Assembly (NCBI GenBank): GCA_964346135.1 | Contig: CAYFTS010000069.1 | Location: 1 to 5,104, forward strand | Length of the DNA stretch: 5,104 nt | Direction: 5' to 3' | Source of the DNA: B1-G15 sp964346135 | GTDB lineage: Archaea; Thermoproteota; Bathyarchaeia; Bathyarchaeales; Bathyarchaeaceae | In this document: positions 1 through 5,104 of the stretch, one piece after another | Position numbering within the stretch: position 1 is the stretch's first letter | How the letters are laid out: the number at the start of each line of letters is the position of its first letter | Translations under genes and position numbers: made by a program | Notes under the pieces: generated by a model | The model's input: only the letters and a program-made list of their open reading frames with translations | Databases searched by the model: none | Told to the model about the DNA's origin: nothing

Positions 1-738
1 CTTACGACCAATTAACCGTTCATGATCCAAGTTTATCGACGCCGAGAATATGTCCATGTCCCCAATGAGATCAATAAATGTTGCTGGCGCGATAATTCCT
101 TTGCCGAAGGCTTTCAAGATTTCATTAACTTGCGTTTCTGTCATGCGTTCTACGTTGATGGCGGTTATCTCCATGATGAAAGAATCATACACTGCCCCTA
201 CTGCTTCCTTAGATTTCACCCACTCCGAGACATTTGGATCGTCCCATCGAGGGTCAAGCCAATAGGCTGTAATGTATCTCTGCCATTGTCCATTAATGAA
301 AGAAAAGTCGCCAAGGTCTTCGAGGTCTCTCACGTGTTTGTATCCCTTCTTCTTCGCCATAGCCCACTCATCAAGCGCCTTCCCGATTGCCCCTTCCTTG
401 TTGAATTTACCGTTTGCCATGAAAAACTCATTTAAGCTCTCCAGAATGAGAGCGCCTTCTTTTTCATATTTTTTCACGTCGATTCCGTATTGTTTAAGCT
501 TAGCCCTAACAGTTTCCCTTTCTTCATCGGGGTAAGTGTAACTGACCAGATCACCGTTCTCTAATCCTTCCCGTGCAAAAGCTGAGAAAACTTTCATCTT
601 ATCCGCGGCTGATGTGTACGTTAAGATAATCGCCTCTCCTTCCCCAACGCTAACAACAGGACTAGCCTTAAAAACATCAGTTGAAACAGAACGTCTGCAC
701 TTCTGTCGTAGAAAGTTTATAATAGATAATTTAGACAT
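1..738 (-). CDS. MEDS-domain sensory protein, C-terminus beyond the window (partial)
   Basis: The minus strand is open from an ATG at 738-736 to the left edge: 246 codons without a stop, so the C-terminus is missing. An in-frame TGA lies just upstream, and AAGGAT sits about 7 nt before the ATG, which fixes the start. Residues about 36-150 read like a MEDS domain (methanogen/methylotroph DcmR sensory): a hydrophobic strand 'IILTYTS' (37-43), 'EGLENGD' (57-63), a 'DEERETVRAKL' helix (71-81), 'YGIDV' (84-88), 'ALILES' (96-101), then a helix and 'KGYKHVRDLEDL' (131-142). Residues 180-212, 'VYDSFIMEITAINVE' onward, resemble the usual end of such modules. MEDS proteins are thought to sense small molecules and often carry a kinase, helix-turn-helix or ATPase-like output domain; none is visible here, so any output part must lie past residue 246. 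No signal peptide or membrane segment is seen, suggesting a cytoplasmic protein. Family assignment is from remembered patterns; the ligand is unknown. Confidence 0.72.
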   Translation of the reverse strand, partial: MSKLSIINFLRQKCRRSVSTDVFKASPVVSVGEGEAIILTYTSAADKMKVFSAFAREGLENGDLVSYTYPDEERETVRAKLKQYGIDVKKYEKEGALILESLNEFFMANGKFNKEGAIGKALDEWAMAKKKGYKHVRDLEDLGDFSFINGQWQRYITAYWLDPRWDDPNVSEWVKSKEAVGAVYDSFIMEITAINVERMTETQVNEILKAFGKGIIAPATFIDLIGDMDIFSASINLDHERLIGRK

Positions 739-770
739 CCCGCAATCCTTCGTTCAGCCATGAGTTTCAC

Positions 771-778
771 AAATATTT
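771..778 (-). promoter_or_regulatory. Candidate TATA box for the MEDS gene
   Basis: AAATATTT is the core of the 10-bp palindrome CAAATATTTG (770-779). Its centre is about 37 nt upstream of the minus-strand ATG at 738. With the usual archaeal spacing, transcription would start near 748-750, giving a leader of about 10-14 nt just long enough to hold the AAGGAT ribosome site. A second A/T-rich stretch, ATTAAATATTC on the minus strand near 801-812, is an alternative that would give a longer leader. Confidence 0.4.
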
Positions 779-852
779 GATGTTTCTGAATTCAAAATAT
801 GAATATTTAATACGCACATGATGGTGCCCTACTTTTTGAGTGTTGAAACATC
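779..852. repeat. Inverted repeat GATGTTTC/GAAACATC between divergent genes
   Basis: GATGTTTC at 779-786 is the exact reverse complement of GAAACATC at 845-852, and 9 of 10 bases match when the arms are extended to 777-786 and 845-854. The arms are 66 bp apart centre to centre. The left arm directly abuts the candidate TATA box of the MEDS gene. The right arm lies about 40 bp before the candidate TATA box of the RAM gene. This could be a pair of operator sites for a regulator acting on both promoters, but an 8-bp match in an A/T-rich 207-bp gap can arise by chance. Confidence 0.3.
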
Positions 853-889
853 ATTTTTCGCAAAACATGTTAAATGCTGAAGGGTTGAG

Positions 890-902
890 TATAGAAAATT
901 AT
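890..902 (+). promoter_or_regulatory. Candidate TATA region for the RAM-domain gene
   Basis: TATAGAAAATTAT is the best A/T-rich box upstream of the gene at 946. It would place transcription start near 918-925, leaving a leader of roughly 20-28 nt that contains the strong Shine-Dalgarno site. The match to the archaeal TATA consensus is only moderate. Confidence 0.35.
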
Positions 903-933
903 TTAGGGTGACAAGCTAATGAATAAAACTGAA

Positions 934-942
934 GGAGATGAT
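934..942 (+). promoter_or_regulatory. Strong Shine-Dalgarno site that fixes the GTG start at 946
   Basis: GGAGATGAT matches the full archaeal consensus GGAGGTGAT at 8 of 9 bases and ends three bases before the GTG at 946. It supports that GTG over the out-of-frame ATG at 938-940, which overlaps the site itself and reaches a stop within ten codons. Confidence 0.7.
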
Positions 943-945
943 TGA

Positions 946-1182
946 GTGCCCGTGGCTTTCGTGTTGATTAATGCGGAGATCGGTTCTGAAGAAGAAGTTC
1001 TGAAAGGATTGCAGGATGTTGAAGGAGTAAAAGAAGCATACATTGTTTACGGCGTTTACGACATTGTGACTAAGATTGAAGCGGATACCATGGACAAGCT
1101 TAAAGACATAGTAACTTGGCATATCCGACGGTTGAACAAAGTTCGGTCCTCCTTGACTATGATTGTGGTTGAGGGTCCGTAA
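946..1182 (+). CDS. Stand-alone Lrp/AsnC ligand-binding (RAM) domain protein
   Basis: The 78-residue product is almost exactly one RAM domain, the amino-acid-binding half of Lrp/AsnC regulators. It shows the beta-alpha-beta-beta-alpha-beta order: strand 'VAFVLINA' (3-10), helix 'SEEEVLKGLQDV' (14-25), strand 'VKEAYIVYG' (28-36), 'GVYDIVTKIEA' (36-46) with the typical G-x-Y-D turn, helix 'TMDKLKDIVTWHIRRL' (48-63), and last strand 'SSLTMIVVE' (68-76). There is no helix-turn-helix before it: upstream codons are non-coding and the start is GTG behind a near-perfect ribosome site. Known stand-alone RAM proteins assemble into dimers and higher rings, bind amino acids, and may associate with full-length Lrp regulators; that role is inferred here. 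It is cytoplasmic. The gene is transcribed away from the MEDS gene and followed by a T-tract, so it is probably monocistronic. The ligand cannot be read from sequence. Confidence 0.88.
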   Translation: MPVAFVLINAEIGSEEEVLKGLQDVEGVKEAYIVYGVYDIVTKIEADTMDKLKDIVTWHIRRLNKVRSSLTMIVVEGP

Positions 1183-1199
1183 CCAACCACACACTTCCC

Positions 1200-1205
1200 T
1201 TTTTT
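1200..1205 (+). terminator. T-tract terminator after the RAM gene
   Basis: Six consecutive T residues, preceded by the pyrimidine-rich CTTCCC, start 18 bases after the TAA stop. Archaeal RNA polymerase can terminate at such tracts without a hairpin, and none is evident here. Confidence 0.45.
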
Positions 1206-1342
1206 ATTCAACGATTCCAAAGTTCGCTAGCTATCACTTAGACGGTTTTGTTCAAACATTTTTTCGCTCAAACACATCATTAGGTGAAAGTTCTTATTCA
1301 TGACAGCGCCTTTCTTTGATAACGGTTAAGAGCGGACACCAT

Positions 1343-2674
1343 ATGATTACGATGCACATTGGGTTTGACGACACTGATTCACCGAGAATGGGATGCACAA
1401 CTTACATAGCTGCGCTTCTAGTTGAAAAACTGTGCAAGCTAGGCGTTTTCTTCATCGACTACCCCAACCTCATTCGACTCAATCCCAATGTTCCTTGGAA
1501 GACTCGTGGCAACGGCGCCCTATGTCTAAGAATCCAATGCAACGAAGACCTCGTAGAGGAAATCATGGAAATAGTAGTTGAAACGGTTGAGAAAAACTCT
1601 GACCTTGACTATGATGGCACAGATCCTGGCGCGGTTTTCTTTTTCCACAATCAAATACCAAATGAACTCAAGACTTTCGCTAAACAAGCTATACAAGGCA
1701 TCGTGAAAAAGGAGGAAGCCGTTAGACTCATTAAAACTTTTAAGGCAGAGGCAGTGGGCTTCAAAAAAGGAAGAGGCATCACAGGAGGTTTAGCCGCAAT
1801 CGGTGAAACTTTGGAAGGTGATCACACCTATGAGGTTATAGCTTATCGAACATCACAAAACCGTGGAACACCTAGGAGAATCCAAGCCTCATCTGTTGTG
1901 GAAATGGATGAGAAAACTGCGCCTTTCACGTACAACAATTTTGATCATGAAAAAAAGCGAGTTCTGATCACTCCGAGAGGTCCTGATCCAATTTTGTATG
2001 GCATAAGAGGAGATAAAGCAGAAGCCGTTAAACAGGCTCACGAGACTGTTCGTTCACAAGAGACTGTTGAACGGTGGACTGTTTTTCGCACAAATCATGG
2101 AACCGATGCGCATCTGAGAAAGACTAGCACCGTTCGGGAGATACAACCTTACAATCCAGTGATTGTCCAAGGAACTGTGAATAAGGAACCATACATCATT
2201 CCGAGGAGACATGTCATCTTCTCCATAAAGGATGGAAGCGGACAAGTAGACTGTGCAGCGTATGCGCCTACAGGAACTCTTCGTAAAGCAGCTGAAAAAC
2301 TGATTGTGGATGACGAAGTTGAAGTTTATGGTGGTGTTCGTCCAGCATCGCCAAAGCATCCAGTTACTATTAATCTTGAAAAAATGCAGGTTCTAAAGTT
2401 AGTTCCAAAATTTGTCTTTCACAACCCTAAGTGTCCCCAATGCATGAGACGAATGAAGTCTATGGGGAAGGGGAAAGGATCTAGATGTGAGAAATGTGGT
2501 TTTCGCGCTCGAAACTTGGATAAGATAAAGGTTGAGGATAAGCGTTCTTTGAAGGAACAGCTTTACATAACGTCTCCTAGGTCTCAGAGACATCTGACAA
2601 AGCCGTTTCTTCGATATGGAAAAGAAAAAACTAGCCCACCTGAAAGAATGATTAAGAATTGGCACTTCCCTTAG
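1343..2674 (+). CDS. tiaS: tRNA(Ile2) 2-agmatinylcytidine synthetase TiaS
   Basis: TiaS uses ATP to join agmatine to C2 of cytidine 34 in tRNA-Ile(CAU). The resulting agmatidine makes this tRNA read AUA rather than AUG, so the enzyme is normally essential in archaea. The protein is about 443 residues, close to the roughly 420 of the Archaeoglobus enzyme, and looks complete. Visible motifs are 'IGFDDTDS' (6-13), 'GCTTY' (17-21; T19 matches the Thr18 that names the kinase domain), 'RLNPNVPWKTRGNGA' (45-59), 'TDPGAVF' (93-99), 'KKGRG' (141-145), 'DPILYGIRG' (215-223) and 'TNHGTDAHL' (250-258). An OB-fold follows at about 271-350, then a zinc ribbon with C364, C367, C382 and C385. The start is uncertain: ATG 1343 is used, ATG 1352 would begin 'MHIGFDDTD' and fits the family equally well, and TTG 1316 adds nine residues of unlikely sequence. 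None has a good Shine-Dalgarno site, and no convincing TATA box was found in 1206-1342. Arginine codons are mixed (13 AGA, 3 AGG, 16 CGN). Confidence 0.96.
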   Translation: MITMHIGFDDTDSPRMGCTTYIAALLVEKLCKLGVFFIDYPNLIRLNPNVPWKTRGNGALCLRIQCNEDLVEEIMEIVVETVEKNSDLDYDGTDPGAVFFFHNQIPNELKTFAKQAIQGIVKKEEAVRLIKTFKAEAVGFKKGRGITGGLAAIGETLEGDHTYEVIAYRTSQNRGTPRRIQASSVVEMDEKTAPFTYNNFDHEKKRVLITPRGPDPILYGIRGDKAEAVKQAHETVRSQETVERWTVFRTNHGTDAHLRKTSTVREIQPYNPVIVQGTVNKEPYIIPRRHVIFSIKDGSGQVDCAAYAPTGTLRKAAEKLIVDDEVEVYGGVRPASPKHPVTINLEKMQVLKLVPKFVFHNPKCPQCMRRMKSMGKGKGSRCEKCGFRARNLDKIKVEDKRSLKEQLYITSPRSQRHLTKPFLRYGKEKTSPPERMIKNWHFP

Positions 2675-2697
2675 GGTACAAATAGAAAGGCGCCGAC

Positions 2698-2707
2698 AAA
2701 ATATATA
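2698..2707 (+). promoter_or_regulatory. Candidate TATA box upstream of the NicO-like gene
   Basis: AAAATATATA is the best TATA-like sequence between tiaS and the transporter gene. It would start transcription near 2728-2735, giving a leader of about 85-110 nt that contains part of the GTTCTG repeat cluster. A weaker A/T box, GAAAATTAA at 2784-2792, would instead start transcription near 2812, almost at the coding region. The sequence does not decide between them. Confidence 0.4.
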
Positions 2708-2710
2708 GAA

Positions 2711-2747
2711 AGGGTTCTGTTAACTCTTCAGAACTTTCATGTTCTGT
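2711..2747 (+). repeat. GTTCTG / CAGAAC / GTTCTG alternating repeats
   Basis: GTTCTGT at 2714-2720 is repeated exactly at 2741-2747, and the reverse complement CAGAAC lies between them at 2729-2734. The middle copy can pair with the left copy (9-bp stem 2711-2719 with 2729-2737, including two G-T pairs, loop 9) or with the right copy (6 bp, loop 6), but not both at once. As DNA this could be a cluster of operator half-sites just downstream of the TATA-like box at 2698; as RNA it could form alternative hairpins in the leader. It matches no site I know. Confidence 0.4.
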
Positions 2748-2816
2748 GCCTAGTCTATTAATCATCGGGACTTGATATCAACGGAAAATTAATGAGAAAG
2801 TTCTTTTAGATGGATT

Positions 2817-3545
2817 TTGTTAACAGAAAGTAAGGAAAGGAAATTGTTTGATTCAGCTTTTCTTGCCGTGATTGCAATAGGGTTGTTACATGGGCTGGAA
2901 CCCGCGCATGGCTGGCCAGTTGCTTTTCTATATTCATCAAGGACAGGAAAACCCTTGTTCTATGGTTTCGTTAGCTCAACTATTATTTCACTTTTCCATT
3001 TTATCTCATCAATTACGGTTGTCTTAGTTTATGTCTTGATCAGTTCTTTTGTTATTTTTCCATCTCAAATTATGAAGTACCTTGCAGGAGTAGTTTTGAT
3101 ATTACTTGCTCTCAGATTCTTCTTTGAAAAAGTTGAAGATGAAAGTGAAAGTCAACATGGGCATGTTCACGAGAATGTTGGAGAGATTGAGCATGAACAC
3201 GAACATGAACACGCTGACATTGGGAAACATAGTCATTGGCACAAACATGCAAGAATAGTGAAGTTGACTCTTTTGGGCATAGCTACCTTCGCTTTCGTGC
3301 TCGGCTTTGCTCATGAAGAGGAGTTCGCGCTTTTAGCTCTAGCTGTTGGAGGCATTAACCCATTCACTCTTATGATGAGCTACGCTGTATCAGTTACCAT
3401 AGCGTTGGTTGGAATCACACTTATCAGCATCAAGGCATACCAAAAAGTCGAGGCAAAAATCAAACGCTACGAGAAATACATTCCCAAAGTAAGCGCAATT
3501 GTTCTTCTAATCATGGCTGTTGCTTTCATTTTTGGCCTAGCATGA
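2817..3545 (+). CDS. NicO/RcnA-like nickel-cobalt transport membrane protein
   Basis: This 242-residue protein has about six hydrophobic segments (roughly 13-38, 48-80, 84-103, 147-165, 170-205, 224-242) in two groups of three, separated by a charged loop at 104-146. The first segment carries 'HGLEPAH' (25-31), as in E. coli RcnA ('HGLEPGH') and related to the HX4DH signature of NiCoT carriers. The loop holds 11 histidines between 114 and 144, including alternating H-E repeats at 126-132, typical of metal-binding loops in this group. Segment four ends in 'LGFAHEEEF' (162-170), resembling the second NiCoT motif 'LGFDTATE'. Ni or Co transport across the cytoplasmic membrane is therefore likely, but uptake versus export cannot be told. 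The start is unsettled: TTG 2817 is given, TTG 2844 has a better ribosome site (AAGGAAAGG at 2832-2840), and ATG 2810 is one frame off. Arginine is rare and the coding strand is T-rich, as expected for a membrane protein. Confidence 0.8.
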   Translation: MLTESKERKLFDSAFLAVIAIGLLHGLEPAHGWPVAFLYSSRTGKPLFYGFVSSTIISLFHFISSITVVLVYVLISSFVIFPSQIMKYLAGVVLILLALRFFFEKVEDESESQHGHVHENVGEIEHEHEHEHADIGKHSHWHKHARIVKLTLLGIATFAFVLGFAHEEEFALLALAVGGINPFTLMMSYAVSVTIALVGITLISIKAYQKVEAKIKRYEKYIPKVSAIVLLIMAVAFIFGLA

Positions 3546-3603
3546 TTGACTGACTCCCTTTGTCGAGCCCAACCACTTGTTTTGCTCCAGTCTTTACATT
3601 AGC

Positions 3604-3622
3604 TTTTTCTGCTAGTGTTTTT
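3604..3622 (+). terminator. Paired T-tracts after the NicO-like gene
   Basis: Two runs of five T residues, at 3604-3608 and 3618-3622, lie 60-80 bases after the TGA stop and before the glyA promoter region. They fit hairpin-free archaeal termination and suggest glyA is transcribed separately. Confidence 0.4.
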
Positions 3623-3655
3623 CCGTTTAAACTCATGTGTGGTCTTATGGAGAGA

Positions 3656-3666
3656 GAAAAAGATAA
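3656..3666 (+). promoter_or_regulatory. Candidate A/T-rich promoter element of glyA
   Basis: GAAAAAGATAA is the most A-rich stretch in the 172-bp gap before glyA. It would place transcription start near 3687-3690 and give a leader of about 30 nt. An alternative is TTCTAAATC at 3682-3690, close enough to the ATG to give a nearly leaderless mRNA. The only ribosome-site candidate is the weak TTGGGAT at 3704-3710. Confidence 0.25.
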
Positions 3667-3717
3667 AGCATTCTTTTGAGATTCTAAATCACCAAATCAA
3701 CGGTTGGGATAAGTTCG

Positions 3718-5061
3718 ATGAAACAAAATCTATTCGAAACAGCCTTGAAACTGGTTGAGGCAAGCAGAAACCATGAAAAATACAGAGACGCAGAATGCAT
3801 AAACCTGATAGCCAGTGAGGGACTAAAATCCCCAGCAGTAAAAGAAATACTAAGATTATCTCAAGACCTAGAATCCAGATACGCTGAAGGCAACAACGAC
3901 CTAGAAGGACATGTGAAAATAAGATATTATCAAGGACAAAAATACATCACAAAAATTGAAAACTGCACAGCCGACCTAATGAAAAACCTGTTCAACTGCA
4001 ACTGGGTTGACGTGAGACTAGTTTCTGGCACACACGCAAACCTAGCCACATTCAAAGGCCTGTCTACAGCCACAAAAAAAGACAGAATGGTTGTTGCACC
4101 CCTAAGCGCAGGAGCCCACATTTCCCACGACTACACAGGTCTCGCTGGAGAAGTTATGGGTTTAGAAACTATAAACCACGTCTACGATATGGATGAAATG
4201 AACCTTGACCCAGACAAGTCTGCGGAAGTTATAAGAAAGACGAAGCCAGGCATAGTAACGTTTGGCGGAAGCCTATTTCTGTTTCCTCACCCAGTAAAAG
4301 AGCTGTATGAGGTTGCTAGAGAAGTTGGCGCCTACACTGTTTATGATGGCGCACACGTTTTAGGATTAATAGCTGGCGGACAATTTCAAAATCCCCTCAA
4401 AGAAGGCGCAGACTTCATAACCGCTTCAACTCACAAAACATTTCCAGGACCCCAAGGAGGAGTTGTCATAGCAAATTTAGAAGGTAAAAGAATGGAAAAA
4501 GGAATAAAAAGCGTTCAACGCTCCATTTTTCCACTAACCACATCAAACACCCACTTGGCAAGACTACCCGCTATGGGATTAACTGCGCTAGAAATGAAAG
4601 TGTTTGGCGTGGAACTTGCAAAACAAACAGTCAAAAACGCGAAGGTTGCAGGAGAATGTCTTTTTGAAAACGGAGTGAAAGTTCTAGGAGAAAAAAACGG
4701 ATTCACAAAATCGCATCAAATCGCTGTGGACGTTCGAGAATACGGTGGCGGCAAAAAAGTAGCTGAAAACCTTGAAGAAGCAAACATCATTGTTAACAAG
4801 AATTTACTGCCATACGATAACCAAAAAGATAAGAAAAATCCTTCAGGGCTCCGAATTGGGTTCCAAGACGTAACTAGAAGAGGATTTAAAGAGAGTGACA
4901 TCAAACATTTATGCCACTTAATGTTGGATGTGATAAAGGGGAAGAGATCGCTCCACGACGTGAGAGAGGACACGATAGCGCTGACACAAAGCTTTAAAGA
5001 AATTAAATACGGATTTCAAAGCATAGATGAAACAGTCCAATATGCAAAAAGACAGGGTTAG
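3718..5061 (+). CDS. glyA: Serine hydroxymethyltransferase, archaeal type
   Basis: This PLP enzyme interconverts serine and glycine, passing the one-carbon unit to a folate or, in many archaea, a modified pterin; the carrier used here cannot be read from sequence. At 447 residues it is full length. Key features are 'NLIASE' (29-34; E34 matches the catalytic glutamate of the LIASEN motif), 'RYAEG' (54-58), 'RYYQG' (69-73), 'SGTHAN' (103-108), 'AGAHISH' (131-137; H134 should stack on PLP), 'DGAH' (210-213; D210 should bind the PLP nitrogen), 'STHKTFPGPQGG' with the Schiff-base lysine K240, and 'SGLRIG' with R379 for the substrate carboxylate. These variants, including HKTFPGPQGG, match the Sulfolobus-type enzyme. 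Two oddities are a longer linker at 59-68 and SEG instead of the usual SEN. The ATG at 3718 is the first good start. The enzyme is cytoplasmic. Arginine is coded by AGA in 16 of 19 cases, unlike its neighbours. Confidence 0.96.
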   Translation: MKQNLFETALKLVEASRNHEKYRDAECINLIASEGLKSPAVKEILRLSQDLESRYAEGNNDLEGHVKIRYYQGQKYITKIENCTADLMKNLFNCNWVDVRLVSGTHANLATFKGLSTATKKDRMVVAPLSAGAHISHDYTGLAGEVMGLETINHVYDMDEMNLDPDKSAEVIRKTKPGIVTFGGSLFLFPHPVKELYEVAREVGAYTVYDGAHVLGLIAGGQFQNPLKEGADFITASTHKTFPGPQGGVVIANLEGKRMEKGIKSVQRSIFPLTTSNTHLARLPAMGLTALEMKVFGVELAKQTVKNAKVAGECLFENGVKVLGEKNGFTKSHQIAVDVREYGGGKKVAENLEEANIIVNKNLLPYDNQKDKKNPSGLRIGFQDVTRRGFKESDIKHLCHLMLDVIKGKRSLHDVREDTIALTQSFKEIKYGFQSIDETVQYAKRQG

Positions 5062-5065
5062 AGCC

Positions 5066-5076
5066 TCTTTTGTTTT
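5066..5076 (+). terminator. T-rich tract after glyA
   Basis: TCTTTTGTTTT begins five bases after the TAG stop, with two runs of four T residues split by one G. It is a plausible archaeal T-tract terminator. The remaining 28 bases to the window end show no coding signal. Confidence 0.4.
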
Positions 5077-5104
5077 GAATATCACTTACTCCCTTGGTGA
5101 GTTC

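Noticed and set aside
22..535. Open plus-strand frames at 22-435, 50-265 and 272-535
   Set aside because: They lie antisense to the continuous MEDS frame on the minus strand, which has a clear domain pattern and ribosome site. Their translations show no family resemblance and are rich in Ser, Phe and Cys, as expected of shadow frames.
916..1194. Minus-strand frame of 92 codons opposite the RAM gene
   Set aside because: It is antisense to a well-recognised RAM domain with a near-perfect Shine-Dalgarno site, and its translation resembles nothing known to me.
1252..1274. Direct repeat TCAAACA at 1252-1258 and 1268-1274 upstream of tiaS
   Set aside because: Seven bases repeated once in an A/T-rich stretch is expected by chance, and no promoter element lies at a meaningful distance.
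1300..1329. ATG at 1300 with a nine-codon frame (MTAPFFDNG) before tiaS
   Set aside because: It is very short, out of frame with tiaS, and its AGGTGA at 1282-1287 sits too far upstream (about 12 nt). There is no reason to treat it as a leader peptide.
2054..2665. Minus-strand frames at 2054-2359 and 2399-2665
   Set aside because: Both are antisense to the OB-fold and zinc-ribbon parts of tiaS, whose motifs are intact.
3168..3213. Short tandem pattern of GAACAC/GAACAT units as a DNA repeat
   Set aside because: It simply encodes the alternating His-Glu residues of the metal-binding loop and needs no separate explanation as a DNA element.
3102..3314. Minus-strand frame opposite the histidine-rich loop
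   Set aside because: It is a by-product of the repetitive His/Glu codons on the plus strand, and its Met/Phe-rich translation has no independent support.
5081..5102. Hairpin at the right end (ACTC...GAGT)
   Set aside because: Only four base pairs can form, which is too weak to call a terminator or structured element.

Overview
The window looks like part of an archaeal chromosome, most plausibly from the TACK side of the Archaea, with Bathyarchaeia as the best guess. TiaS is an archaea-specific tRNA modification enzyme. The serine hydroxymethyltransferase resembles the Sulfolobus-type enzyme, as I remember it, more than bacterial GlyA. The start regions carry archaeal features: A/T-rich TATA-like boxes, Shine-Dalgarno sites that fit GGAGGTGAT, and bare T-tracts after genes. 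The lineage is inferred, because no rRNA or other marker gene is present.

Layout. (1) 1-738, minus strand: the N-terminal 246 codons of a MEDS-domain sensory protein whose C-terminus lies beyond the left edge. It is open to the window boundary, and the plus-strand open frames across it are shadows. (2) 739-945: a divergent promoter region with candidate TATA boxes for both flanking genes and an 8-bp inverted repeat. (3) 946-1182, plus: a 78-residue stand-alone Lrp/AsnC ligand-binding (RAM) domain with a strong Shine-Dalgarno site and no helix-turn-helix. (4) 1343-2674, plus: tiaS, tRNA(Ile2) agmatinylcytidine synthetase, apparently complete. (5) 2675-2816: a gap with a TATA-like box and three alternating copies of GTTCTG/CAGAAC. 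(6) 2817-3545, plus: a membrane protein of the NicO/RcnA nickel-cobalt transporter group with a histidine-rich loop and an unclear start. (7) 3718-5061, plus: glyA, serine hydroxymethyltransferase, complete.

How they fit together. This does not read as one operon. The plus-strand genes are separated by 140-175 bp, and T-tracts follow three of them. TiaS serves decoding of AUA codons, GlyA serves glycine and one-carbon metabolism, and the NicO-like protein probably moves Ni or Co. A link between Ni transport and one-carbon metabolism through nickel enzymes is possible, but nothing here proves it. The MEDS and RAM genes share one intergenic region and both look like small-molecule sensors, so they could be co-regulated. 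I see no mobile element, CRISPR array, tRNA or rRNA, and no clear sign of an undescribed multi-gene system.
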